A stretch of DNA of 64,000 nt from contig JBPOJF010000006.1 in NCBI GenBank assembly GCA_052033915.1, positions 342,114 through 406,113 of the forward strand. Direction: 5' to 3'. The notes beneath the pieces were generated by a model. The model was not told the origin of the DNA, made no database searches, and saw only the letters and a program-made list of their open reading frames with translations. This DNA is from CALMZY01 sp052033915 (lineage in GTDB: Bacteria; Verrucomicrobiota; Kiritimatiellia; CAIQIC01; JAGNIJ01). Positions 46,781 to 55,620 of the stretch are shown here, piece by piece. A program made the translations under genes and the position numbers. The first letter of the stretch is position 1; every line of letters begins with the position of its first letter.

Positions 46781-46940
46781 CAGCCGACGGAACGACGTGA
46801 TGATGGAGTCTCTCCGATGCTCGAACAGATGATCTGGACTACGGGCCTGATGCCCGGTGCGACGCCGCAGGCTGTGCCACCGCCTGCACAACGGAGCGGC
46901 GCGTGATCCGATAGATCCTGAGAGAGAAGAAGAAGAACCG

Positions 46941-48353
46941 ATGCTCAAGGAACTCATTTGGTTGACCGGCGCGGTGCCCCTGCTATGTATGGTCATCGCG
47001 TACCTCCGTTCGCGAGACGCATTCCACCCGCTGATGTATCTCGGGCCGATGCTCATCTATATCTACGCGTTCCGACCCGGCACCTACTTCTACCAGGACC
47101 TGTTGCAGAGTTACTTCCCGGACGAGTCCAAACTCGCGTGGGCCCAGTTGGTCCAGTTCGCCAGCGTCACCGCCTTCTGCCTCGGATGCCTGCGGATCCG
47201 AGTCCCGCCGCAAGCCGTACGGCGGATGACAGGGCCAATCCATTTGTCGGCGGCCTTGCAGAAACGTATGGAACAGATCAGCTTCATCATCGCCGCGATC
47301 GGATTGGCGTCCTATTTCTACACCCTGTCCACGGTCGGCGGCTTTGTCGAATCGTACAGCCGGCCCAAGGGCGGAGGAGCCTTCGGCGGCATGAGCGGCT
47401 ACATCACCAGCGCGCCTTTGCTGACCATCCCAGCCACCATCATGTACCTGCTCTCCCAGCGCGGCCGCCGATTGACGGCGAAGACAGCGGCCATGGTGGC
47501 TCTCTTTGTAAGCCCGCACATGATCCAAGGACTGCTCGGCGGCTCACGCGGAGCGTTCTTCCTCGCGGCCGTGACGGTCATTGTCGGCTGGTACCTCGCC
47601 CGCTCACGGCGGCCCGGCTTTCGCGCCGTGGTCGCCGGAATCGTCGTGATCGGCACGATCATGCTGCTGCTGCACGTGTATCGCAAACAGATCTACCTGG
47701 GTTCCGAGTTTGAGTTTGAAACGGTTCCCCTCAAGGAAGTCATCGCCCCGTCGAAACTGGCCATCAGCGATGCCACAACCTACTCGTGGGGGCTCATCCT
47801 GGCTTCCGACTATCACAACGTCCACTACTGGGGCCTTCGGTACGCCACGCAGTTGTTCATCCGTCCCATCCCCAAGCAACTGTGGCCGACCAAGTACGAG
47901 GATGTGGGCATGGGCTGGATGGTCACGCGTCCCGGCAGCGCAGGACTCCTCCCATCGGACTGGCAGGAGGCGACAGGATGGATCCCGGAAGCCGGTTCCT
48001 CCAGCGGTTTCGTCCCCGATACTTTTTTGGAATTCGGATGGGGCGGACTGGTCGTGTGCTACCTGATCGGATACTTCTATGCATGGCTTTGGAGGAAGTC
48101 GATTCTTGCAGGGGGAATATGGATCGTCATCTACTTCGAGGCCTGCGTTGTCTCGGTCTACCTTCCCACGCAGGGACTCTCTTCCGCTTGGGCATACCGG
48201 TTCATCTTTCTCGCCGTGCCGACCATCCTGATCTGGAAACTGATGATCAGCCCGATCACCGACAGAATTCAGCGCGTCTTTCCCCGATCAATCAACCGGG
48301 ATCTCCACAGCGGCATTCAGCCAGGTTCAGCGAATTCCGCGGCGCATCAATGA
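46941..48353 (+). CDS. Oligosaccharide repeat-unit polymerase-like membrane protein
   Basis: A 470-residue polytopic protein with around ten to twelve hydrophobic segments and a large extracytoplasmic loop. GGSRGAFFLAAV and the loop end GSSSGFVPDTFLEFGWGGLV resemble Wzy-type polymerases (the latter recalls the conserved E-x-G-x-x-G motif). ATG 46941 follows GAGAGAAGAAG. It is a second candidate polymerase besides the gene at 35328. The following transferase overlaps its stop by four bases. Confidence 0.75.
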   Translation: MLKELIWLTGAVPLLCMVIAYLRSRDAFHPLMYLGPMLIYIYAFRPGTYFYQDLLQSYFPDESKLAWAQLVQFASVTAFCLGCLRIRVPPQAVRRMTGPIHLSAALQKRMEQISFIIAAIGLASYFYTLSTVGGFVESYSRPKGGGAFGGMSGYITSAPLLTIPATIMYLLSQRGRRLTAKTAAMVALFVSPHMIQGLLGGSRGAFFLAAVTVIVGWYLARSRRPGFRAVVAGIVVIGTIMLLLHVYRKQIYLGSEFEFETVPLKEVIAPSKLAISDATTYSWGLILASDYHNVHYWGLRYATQLFIRPIPKQLWPTKYEDVGMGWMVTRPGSAGLLPSDWQEATGWIPEAGSSSGFVPDTFLEFGWGGLVVCYLIGYFYAWLWRKSILAGGIWIVIYFEACVVSVYLPTQGLSSAWAYRFIFLAVPTILIWKLMISPITDRIQRVFPRSINRDLHSGIQPGSANSAAHQ

Positions 48354-49603
48354 ACACCGAAACAATACGGTGCGGCCCGGCGCGCTTGGCTGTGGCTATG
48401 CTCGGCGCACGACGCCACTACGCGGTGCCGGAAATCCTTTATGCGGCCGGCAGGCTGGACCGCTTCTTCACGGATCTCGACGCGTCGGCGCCGTGGCTTC
48501 GGGCCGCCGCCGCGCTCGTCCCTCCCGCGCTTCGGGGCGACAACCTCGCGCGCCTCGCCGCACGGCGCGCCGCGGATATCCCGCGAAACCGGATCGTCAG
48601 CTTCCCGTTCTTCGGCCTGCGGCGCGCGCTGAGAAGCCGACTGGCAAAAACCCCGGCGCGCCGCCTTAACGAGTACCTCGACTGGAACCGGGAGTTCGGC
48701 ATGCTCGTCTGCCGCAACTGGCCGGCCGATGCGAACGCATTCTACGTGTTCAATACCGCCGGTGTTGAGATTCTCGAAGAGTGCCGGCGGCGCGGCCTGT
48801 CCGGCATCGTCGACCAGACCGCCGCGCCGTGGGCGGTGGAAGAGCCTCTCCTCGCGGAGGAGCGCGAGCGCTGGCCCGGCTGGGAATTCGAGGGCTCGGT
48901 TCGGTCCGATTGGGAAGGCCTGGCCGCGCGGGAACACCGCGAGTGGGATCTGGCTGACGGCATCGTCTGCGGATCGGATTACGCAAGGAACGGCATCCAA
49001 TCGGTCGGAGGTCCCGCCGGAAAATGCGCCGTCGTACCCTACGGGGTCGATCACACCGCCTTCCACGCGCGAGTCCGCACACGCCCCGACGGACCGCTGA
49101 AGGTCCTGTTTGTCGGCACGGTCCAGCTCCGCAAGGGCATCCAGTATCTGGCGGAAGCGGCGCGCGCGCTGAAGAAGGAAGACGTCCGAATCCGCGCTGT
49201 CGGCGCCGTGCGTGTTTCCGCAGCGGCCGAGAAACAGCTCCGGTCCGTCATCGAACTCGCCGGCGCCGTGCCCCGGACTCGCCTCGCGCAGGAATACGAC
49301 CGGGCCGATATCCTTGTCGTACCGTCGATCTCGGAAGGGTCCGCCAACGTGTGCTACGAGGCGCTGGCGTCCGGCCTGCCTGTCATCACGACGCCGAATG
49401 CGGGGTCCGTGGTACGCGACGGGCTGGACGGGTTCATCGTTCCGATCCGATCCGCTCCGGACCTGGCCGACCGCATCGGCCGGCTGGCCAACAACCGAAC
49501 CCTGCTTCCCGAGTGCTCGGCTAACGCCATCCGGCGCGCGGCCGACTTCACCCGGCAAACCTACAAGGACCGCCTGATCCGGGCCATCACCACCCATGAA
49601 TGA
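48350..49603 (+). CDS. GT4 family glycosyltransferase
   Basis: A 417-residue GT-B transferase. The N-terminal half has LGARRHYAVPEILYAAGRL, a wording I associate with plant-type/cyanobacterial glycosyltransferases that start with a conserved H-Y-x-x-P. The C-terminal half has VVPYGVDHTAF, VLFVGTVQLRKGIQYL and VPSISEGSANVCYEALASGL with PVITTPNAGSV. Starts by ATGA overlap with the polymerase gene. Confidence 0.85.
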   Translation: MNTETIRCGPARLAVAMLGARRHYAVPEILYAAGRLDRFFTDLDASAPWLRAAAALVPPALRGDNLARLAARRAADIPRNRIVSFPFFGLRRALRSRLAKTPARRLNEYLDWNREFGMLVCRNWPADANAFYVFNTAGVEILEECRRRGLSGIVDQTAAPWAVEEPLLAEERERWPGWEFEGSVRSDWEGLAAREHREWDLADGIVCGSDYARNGIQSVGGPAGKCAVVPYGVDHTAFHARVRTRPDGPLKVLFVGTVQLRKGIQYLAEAARALKKEDVRIRAVGAVRVSAAAEKQLRSVIELAGAVPRTRLAQEYDRADILVVPSISEGSANVCYEALASGLPVITTPNAGSVVRDGLDGFIVPIRSAPDLADRIGRLANNRTLLPECSANAIRRAADFTRQTYKDRLIRAITTHE

Positions 49604-49645
49604 AACAACCGCATCCCCGCTGCGGCCGCATGCCGTGAAGACCCC

Positions 49646-50812
49646 ATGAAGGTCTGGCTCCTGACCAACACACCCAGCCCGTACCAGGTCGAGCTGTTCA
49701 CGGCGATCCAGCGCGACGGGCGTTGCGATCTCGATGTCCGGCTCATGAGACAGACGCACCGCGGCCGGCCGTGGAATCCCGAGCCGCCGCCGTTCCGGTT
49801 CAGGACGCTCGGCGGCATCGGCCCATCCCTGTGGGCCGATGCGTTCCGGCTTCATCCCCGCGCCCTGATGGACTGCCTGTTCGGCAAGTACGAGCTGTTT
49901 GTGCTGTCCGGCCAATACACCAGCCTCACGTTCATTGCCTGTTCCTGGATTCTCCGACTGCGCCGCAGGCGCTGGGTGATGTGGCTGGAACAGCCCTGGC
50001 CCGAGAACTACAGGCCCGCATGGACCCGCAGTGTCACGGCGAAGAGCGGGCTCGCGCGCGCGATCCGGCGCCGCTCCCTGGTGTCGCTCCTGCGCCGCGC
50101 GCACGGCGTCTTCTGCATCGGTTCGGCCGCCGCGGAGGCCTACAATGGACTGGGCGCCGAGCCCGCGAAGCTGTTCATTATCCCATACTGCTGCGACACA
50201 AGCCGCTACGCGGCCGCCGACGCGGCGGCGGTCGAGGCGGTCCGCGCGAAGTACCATCTCGGCGGAAAAATCGTCTTTCTCTTTTCCGGCCGGTTGATCG
50301 AACGCAAGGGCGTCGATCTCCTGATCCGTGCTTTCGCGGACCTCGCCCGCTCCACGCACAACGTCGCGCTGCTCATCCTCGGCGAGGGCCCGCTTCGGGC
50401 CCGCCTCGAAACCTCCCTGCCGCAGGACCTGAAAACCCGGGTCCATTTCGCCGGTCACGTGGAGCAGGAGGCGCTCCCTCCCCACTTTCACGCTTCGCAT
50501 GTGTTCGTTTTTCCGACGCGGCACGATGGATGGGGCGTCGTGATCAACGAGGCGTGCGCGGCCGGACTGCCGGTGATCTCCACGGACGCGGCCGGCGCGG
50601 CGCGGGATCTCGTGGCGGACGGGCAGAACGGATTCATCGTGCCTCGCGATAACGGCGATCAACTGGCCGATCGGATGCGCTTCTTCGTTTCGCACACCGA
50701 TCAGATCTCAGCCTTCGGGGCGCAGGCCGTGCAACGAGTCTCTTCCTTCTCGGTCGCGCACGGCGCGAAACTCTTCTGTGACGCCGCATCAACGACAGCC
50801 GGAGACACGTAA
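49646..50812 (+). CDS. GT4 family glycosyltransferase
   Basis: A 388-residue GT-B transferase starting WLLTNTPSPYQVELFTAI, with FLFSGRLIERKGVDLLIRAF and FPTRHDGWGVVINEACAAGL followed by PVISTDAAGAARDLV. The N-terminal wording (SPYQVELF, QYTSLTFI) is common in transferases of bacterial surface-glycan loci. It starts 43 bp after the previous gene. Donor unknown. Confidence 0.87.
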   Translation: MKVWLLTNTPSPYQVELFTAIQRDGRCDLDVRLMRQTHRGRPWNPEPPPFRFRTLGGIGPSLWADAFRLHPRALMDCLFGKYELFVLSGQYTSLTFIACSWILRLRRRRWVMWLEQPWPENYRPAWTRSVTAKSGLARAIRRRSLVSLLRRAHGVFCIGSAAAEAYNGLGAEPAKLFIIPYCCDTSRYAAADAAAVEAVRAKYHLGGKIVFLFSGRLIERKGVDLLIRAFADLARSTHNVALLILGEGPLRARLETSLPQDLKTRVHFAGHVEQEALPPHFHASHVFVFPTRHDGWGVVINEACAAGLPVISTDAAGAARDLVADGQNGFIVPRDNGDQLADRMRFFVSHTDQISAFGAQAVQRVSSFSVAHGAKLFCDAASTTAGDT

Positions 50813-50813
50813 C

Positions 50814-51983
50814 GTGAAAATACTGAACGCCATCAATTCGACGAACCCCGCGGGCGGCGGGCCCATCGAGTCGATTGTCCAGGCGCACCTCGCGCTGAAG
50901 GACCAGGGACACGAAATCGAGGCGGTCTGCCTCGACGCCCCCGATTCGCCCTGGCTGTCCCAATTCCCGTTCCGCGTGCATGCCGCCGGCCCGGCCGCCG
51001 CGAAATACCGGTACTCGCCGCGCTACATCCCCTGGCTGAAGCAGCATGCCGCGGAATACGACTGCGTCATCGTTCACGGGGTCTGGCTGTTCACCAGCGC
51101 GGGAGTCTGGCTGGCCCTTCGCGGATCAAAAACACCGTACTTCATTTACTCCCACGGCATGCTCGACCCGTCATTCCGCCGCCTGTTTCCGCTCAAGCAC
51201 ACGGCCAAGTCCATACTGTGGAAACTGATCGAGCATCGCGCCGTGGAGCGGGCGCGCGCGGTCTTCTTCACGTGCGAGGAGGAACGACGCCTTGCGCGTG
51301 AATCGTTCACACCGTACCGCGTGAAGGAAGCGATCGTCCCCTACTGTGTGGGCATGCCGCCCGGCGATCCTGACGCCCAGCGCCGCGCGTTTCTCGACCG
51401 CTGGCCCGAACTACAATCGAAAAGGATTATCCTCTTCCTCAGCCGTATCCATCTGAAAAAAGGGTGCGATGCGCTGATCGACGCCTTTTCGCAAACGGCC
51501 CCCCGGGATTCGGCGCTGCATCTGGTCATGGCCGGACCCGACCCGATCCGCTGGCAGGAGCCGCTGCAGCGGAGGGCGCGGGACCTCGGGATCGCGGATC
51601 GTATGACGTGGACCGGCATGCTGACCGGCGACCTGAAGTGGGGCGCCTTCCGCGCGGCGGAGGCCTTCGCGCTCCCCTCGCACCAGGAGAACTTCGGCAT
51701 CGCCGTCGTCGAAGCGCTCGCCTGCGGAGTTCCCGTGCTGATCTCCAACCGCATCAACATCTGGCGCGAGATCGGGGATGACGGGGCCGGCCTCGTTTCC
51801 GATCCGGGCGCGGCGGCATTCGCCGGTAATCTCGCGAAATGGCTCTCTCTGGATATGGCGCAGAGACAGGCGATGAAGCATAATGCCGTGCGTTGTTTTG
51901 CATCGAGGTTTCGAAGCGATCAAGCCGCCGCGAATCTTCTGCAAACGCTGCGCGATCACGGGGTAGCCGACAGACAACCATGA
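50814..51983 (+). CDS. GT4 family glycosyltransferase
   Basis: A 389-residue GT-B transferase. ILNAINSTNPAGGGPIESIV opens the acceptor half; VHGVWLFTS, YSHGMLDPSFRRLFPLKH and RAVFFTCEEERRLA follow, a pattern shared with many cyanobacterial and Bacteroidota exopolysaccharide transferases. LFLSRIHLKKGCDALIDAF and SHQENFGIAVVEALACGVPV form the donor site. The start is GTG 50814, just after the preceding stop. Confidence 0.87.
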   Translation: MKILNAINSTNPAGGGPIESIVQAHLALKDQGHEIEAVCLDAPDSPWLSQFPFRVHAAGPAAAKYRYSPRYIPWLKQHAAEYDCVIVHGVWLFTSAGVWLALRGSKTPYFIYSHGMLDPSFRRLFPLKHTAKSILWKLIEHRAVERARAVFFTCEEERRLARESFTPYRVKEAIVPYCVGMPPGDPDAQRRAFLDRWPELQSKRIILFLSRIHLKKGCDALIDAFSQTAPRDSALHLVMAGPDPIRWQEPLQRRARDLGIADRMTWTGMLTGDLKWGAFRAAEAFALPSHQENFGIAVVEALACGVPVLISNRINIWREIGDDGAGLVSDPGAAAFAGNLAKWLSLDMAQRQAMKHNAVRCFASRFRSDQAAANLLQTLRDHGVADRQP

Positions 51984-52834
51984 ATCAGACGGAACGAGCA
52001 CCGGTCAGCGTCATCATCCTGACCCTCGACGAAGAAGCGAATATCCGCGCCTGCCTGGATAGCCTTCAGTGGGCCGACGATCTCATCGTCCTGGACTCCG
52101 GCAGCCGGGACCGGACGCGGGAGCTGGCGGAACAGGCAAGACCCGAGGTGCGCATTTTCGATCATCCTTTTTCCGATTTTGGCGATCAGAGAAACTGGGC
52201 CCTCGACCACACACATCCCCGCCACAACTGGATTCTGTTCCTGGACGCCGATGAACGGTGCACGCCGGAGTGCGCGGACGCGATCCTGTCCGCCATACGA
52301 AATCCGGGAAACAGCGCCGGCTTTTACCTGACCTGCCGAAACTTCTTCCTCGGACGCTGGATCAAACACTGCACATTCTACCCCTCGTGGCAGCTCCGCC
52401 TGCTGAAAGCCGGGCGCGTGCGCTTCGTCAAGGAGGGACACGGCCAGCGGGAGGTCAGCGATGGCCCCCTGCGGTACATCCCGGAACCGTACGACCACTT
52501 CGGGTTCAGCAAAGGCATCGAGAACTGGATCGCTCGCCACAACGTGTATTCCACCAACGAGGTCGAACTGATCCACCGATTGCGCCTGCAACCGCCGGCC
52601 TTGACGGACCTTTTCGGTCTCGATCCGGTCCGGCGCCGCAGATGTCTCAAGCGCCTGGCCGCGCGCATCGGATGCCGCCCGTTGTTCCGCTTCCTGTATA
52701 TGTATATTTTCAGGGGCGGGTTCCTCGACGGATATCCCGGATTTCTCTTCTGCATGCTTCGCGTGTCTCACGAGGTCCATATCACCGCCAAGCTGGCGGA
52801 AGCCCGCGCCGCCCGGCCCGCATCCACAACATGA
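51980..52834 (+). CDS. GT2 glycosyltransferase (WaaE/KdtX-like)
   Basis: A 284-residue GT2 enzyme with VSVIILTLDEEANIRACLDS, VLDSGSRDRTRELA, the metal motif FLDADERCTPE and the C-terminal YMYIFRGGFLDGYPGFLFCM, the terminal block typical of WaaE-like lipopolysaccharide-core beta-1,4-glucosyltransferases. It begins by ATGA overlap and ends by overlap with the next reading frame. Confidence 0.87.
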   Translation: MNQTERAPVSVIILTLDEEANIRACLDSLQWADDLIVLDSGSRDRTRELAEQARPEVRIFDHPFSDFGDQRNWALDHTHPRHNWILFLDADERCTPECADAILSAIRNPGNSAGFYLTCRNFFLGRWIKHCTFYPSWQLRLLKAGRVRFVKEGHGQREVSDGPLRYIPEPYDHFGFSKGIENWIARHNVYSTNEVELIHRLRLQPPALTDLFGLDPVRRRRCLKRLAARIGCRPLFRFLYMYIFRGGFLDGYPGFLFCMLRVSHEVHITAKLAEARAARPASTT

Positions 52835-53121
52835 GCCGGACATCCACTCCCCTTGATCCGAAGAAATTTGCCGAGGCGCAGGCGTCCGAACTCGGCAACT
52901 GGCAGAGCGGCGCCGCCAATCCAATTCACGTTCAACATGAGTTGGACGAACACTCGGAGATCGAACACCCCCTGCGCGAGATATGCGGCAGCGAGACTTT
53001 CAGGCGCGGCCTGGAGGTCGGCATCGGCAAGACGATCTGGCACGACCGCCCGGGGCTCTTTCAGCGGCTGACCGGCCACGGCCGCATGTCCTTCTGGGTC
53101 CGGCGAAAGGAAAAGACATGA
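52831..53121 (+). pseudogene. Internally deleted SAM methyltransferase
   Basis: A 96-residue frame. Residues 1-64 resemble the start of a class I methyltransferase, running up to motif I (LEVGIG). At that point, where GxG and the following strands and helices should come, the sequence jumps to a C-terminal-like segment GRMSFWVRRKEK. About 130 or more residues normally between them are missing, and no SAM pocket can form. The frame is open and has ATGA overlaps with both neighbours, so coupling of translation is kept. I read it as an in-frame deletion remnant, though a small helper protein is possible. Confidence 0.6.
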
Positions 53122-53867
53122 CCGCATGGCGCGAGAGAATCAAGTGGCGGCTCTTCCCCGGCCTGAACCTGCACGCCCGGCTTCGAATGAAGACACTGCC
53201 TCGCTTCTTTGGAGAAAGCGGCGTGGGCGAGGAACGCTGGGTGCTGGACGCCGGCTGCGGCAACGGCATGCTCGCGTATCAAAGCTACCTTAAGGGTAAC
53301 CGTGTGATCGGCATTAGCATTAAGGAGCAGGAGGTCGAGCGCTGCCGCAAGTTGTTCAACGGATTCCTGGGCATTCCGGAGGACCGGCTGTCGTTCCGCA
53401 TTCTGAATCTGTACGAAGTCGGCACGCTCAACCGCGCCTTCGACGAAATCATCTGTTCGGAGGTCATCGAACACATCCGGCGCGATACGGAGATCTGCCG
53501 CAGTTTCTGGAACATTTTGAAACCCGGCGGCGTCCTGCACCTGTGCGCTCCGAATGCGGACCATCCCGACAACGCGTCCGCCGCGCTGGACACGCAGGAG
53601 ACGGGCGGGCATGTCCGGCCGGGCTATACGATGGACACCTACAAAGCCCTGCTGGAGCCGCTCGGGTTCAAGATCGCGGGCTGCACCGGCATCGGCGGAC
53701 CCATCCGGCAATTCCTCAACCGCCGAATCATTCTGTTGCAGGAAGCGCGCCATCCGTGGATGGCGTCGCTCCTGGGAGTGGCCGCGCTTCCGTTCCTCTG
53801 GCTCGATTCCGCCGACCCGAAGATTCCTTTTTCCCTCTACATCCGCGCCGCGAAGGCCTCCTCATGA
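53118..53867 (+). CDS. Class I SAM-dependent methyltransferase
   Basis: A 249-residue methyltransferase with motif I VLDAGCGNGMLAYQSYLKG near residue 40, acidic loop end of strand 2 GISIKEQE, EIICSEVIEHI (motif II/post II) and LKPGGVLHLCAPN. It resembles methyltransferases of polysaccharide loci which modify sugars or chain ends. ATG 53118 overlaps the stop of the deleted methyltransferase frame. Confidence 0.87.
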   Translation: MTAWRERIKWRLFPGLNLHARLRMKTLPRFFGESGVGEERWVLDAGCGNGMLAYQSYLKGNRVIGISIKEQEVERCRKLFNGFLGIPEDRLSFRILNLYEVGTLNRAFDEIICSEVIEHIRRDTEICRSFWNILKPGGVLHLCAPNADHPDNASAALDTQETGGHVRPGYTMDTYKALLEPLGFKIAGCTGIGGPIRQFLNRRIILLQEARHPWMASLLGVAALPFLWLDSADPKIPFSLYIRAAKASS

Positions 53868-54586
53868 GTTGGCAGGAACGATACATTCAGCGGTTCTATC
53901 GCAGCCGGCCCGGGTGGATCGACGGAACGATGGAATTCCACCGGATGTGCTCCCCATATCTTTCCGCGAAGACCCGCGTACTTGAAGTCGGCGCCGGCCC
54001 GGAAAACCCGACCAGCGAATTCCTGTCGCGCTCGGCGGGAACTGTCGCCGGTCTCGATGTGGATCCCTCCGTCCGGAACAACCGCTTCCTCAAAGAGGCG
54101 TACGTATATGATGGAAAAACATTCCCGTTCCCGGACCAATCGTTCGATGTCGCCATCACGGATTACGCGTTCGAGCATGTCGAGGACCCGCGCGCGCTCT
54201 GTCGCGAAGTCCATCGCGTCCTCGTCCCCGGCGGCGCGTTTCTTTTCCGGACTCCCAATACGTTCCACTACGTGAGCCTCTTCAGCCGCCTGTTCCCCGA
54301 CTCCATTTCCCCGTGGCTCAGAAACCGACCCGGCGACCATCCGGTGTACCCGAAGTATTTTCGGTTCAACTCGGAGAAGACGTGCCGACGAATCCTCTTC
54401 GAAACCGGATTCAGCGTCGCAACGCTCAAGCTGATCGAGAAGGAGCCGTCTTACGGCATGCGATCCCCGTTGCTCTTTCTGCCGATGATGGTTTACGAGC
54501 GGATCGTCAATTCATCCGCCCTCTTCCAGTCGCTGCGCGCGAACATCCTTTGCGCAACAAGGAAACAGCAGGAGGTCCATGCGTAA
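53864..54586 (+). CDS. Class I SAM-dependent methyltransferase
   Basis: A 240-residue methyltransferase with motif I VLEVGAGPENPTSEFLS, VAGLDVDPSV, FPDQSFDVAITDYAFEHVED and VLVPGGAFLFRTPN. Its wording matches UbiE/type-11 sugar methyltransferases of surface-glycan loci. Starts by ATGA overlap with the previous methyltransferase. One of these could cap the glycan and give the signal recognised by the Wzt C-terminal domain; that is inference. Confidence 0.86.
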   Translation: MSWQERYIQRFYRSRPGWIDGTMEFHRMCSPYLSAKTRVLEVGAGPENPTSEFLSRSAGTVAGLDVDPSVRNNRFLKEAYVYDGKTFPFPDQSFDVAITDYAFEHVEDPRALCREVHRVLVPGGAFLFRTPNTFHYVSLFSRLFPDSISPWLRNRPGDHPVYPKYFRFNSEKTCRRILFETGFSVATLKLIEKEPSYGMRSPLLFLPMMVYERIVNSSALFQSLRANILCATRKQQEVHA

Positions 54587-54591
54587 CACTC

Positions 54592-55620
54592 ATGCAGGCG
54601 ACTGATCCCATGGACTTCAACTTCATTGTTCGTGCGGACAGCGATGCGCATTTGCAAAGGCTGTGTGCTAAAGATATCGATCATGATTGGTATCTTTTCA
54701 TGAACGGCGAACTCAGCTGGTCCTTGCAGACCTATCTGCTGCTTCGGCGCGCCGGTTGCCCGGTAACCTGTTCGCGTGATCTTGTTCCGGAATGCATCAA
54801 CCTAGGACACGCGTCCTCTCTCGACTTGCTACAACCGCGAAGTGACGCTTTTGTCGTTTCACTGCAGGCAGATTTCCCCCGTGTGGCCTGGGCCAACATG
54901 CACATCGTGCAAAATCAGTTGCAGGCACGAGGTGAGACGGCGCATTGGATTCCGCACTGGCCGCAGCCGGGGCTCATCGGGCGGGACTCATCCAGGGATT
55001 CCGTTTCCTGTGTCGCTCATGCAGGACTGGTATGGATGCTCGCAGGAACACCGGAGGAATGGAACAGGGATTTGGCTCCCTTCGGCTGTGAGTTCAGAAA
55101 TCTCAGCGCGGAGCGGTGGGATAACCTTTCCGCAGTGGATATCTTGTTGGCCATCCGTTCGTTCGACCACCGAACGTACAGGACAAAACCGCCCACGAAA
55201 CTCCTGAACGCGTGGCAGGCGGGCATTCCACTGGTAGCGGGCAACGACAGCGCGTTCACGCAAATCGGAACGCCGGGCGTCGACTATCTGCAGGTCACCA
55301 GTCGGAAAGAAGCCATCATTGCGATCCGCAGACTGAAAGAGGACCGCGCCCTGTACAAGAGCATCGTTGAGCACGGACGACGACGCGCCGCGGACTACTC
55401 GCGCGACAGGCTTATCAACCTGTGGATGGAGTTGCTGACCACGCAGGTTTCGGAACAGTACCGCAGATGGCTCGCCGGTGATCGCGAAAGCAAGTTTGCG
55501 TGGCAATACCGGGTGCTGCGAACGCAGATTGTTCGCAACGTTCGTCGCGGCACACGAAGGTTCGTACAGCGCGTGTTCGGAACAGAAATCGTGAACCGCG
55601 TGAGGCTTCGTTTTCGATGA
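54592..55620 (+). CDS. Glycosyltransferase-like protein
   Basis: A 342-residue soluble protein. The C-terminal half has KPPTKLLNAWQAGIPLVAG and GTPGVDYLQVTSRKEAIIAI, a donor-binding arrangement like that of GT-B transferases; the N-terminal half (DHDWYLFMNGELSWSLQTYL) is divergent. A basic tail follows (RRGTRRFVQRVFG). GGAGG lies 16-20 bases before ATG 54592, a little far; ATG 54610 is an alternative. Codon usage looks less GC-biased than in neighbours (many A-ending codons), which may indicate a later arrival. I do not recognise a closer family. Confidence 0.65.
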   Translation: MQATDPMDFNFIVRADSDAHLQRLCAKDIDHDWYLFMNGELSWSLQTYLLLRRAGCPVTCSRDLVPECINLGHASSLDLLQPRSDAFVVSLQADFPRVAWANMHIVQNQLQARGETAHWIPHWPQPGLIGRDSSRDSVSCVAHAGLVWMLAGTPEEWNRDLAPFGCEFRNLSAERWDNLSAVDILLAIRSFDHRTYRTKPPTKLLNAWQAGIPLVAGNDSAFTQIGTPGVDYLQVTSRKEAIIAIRRLKEDRALYKSIVEHGRRRAADYSRDRLINLWMELLTTQVSEQYRRWLAGDRESKFAWQYRVLRTQIVRNVRRGTRRFVQRVFGTEIVNRVRLRFR

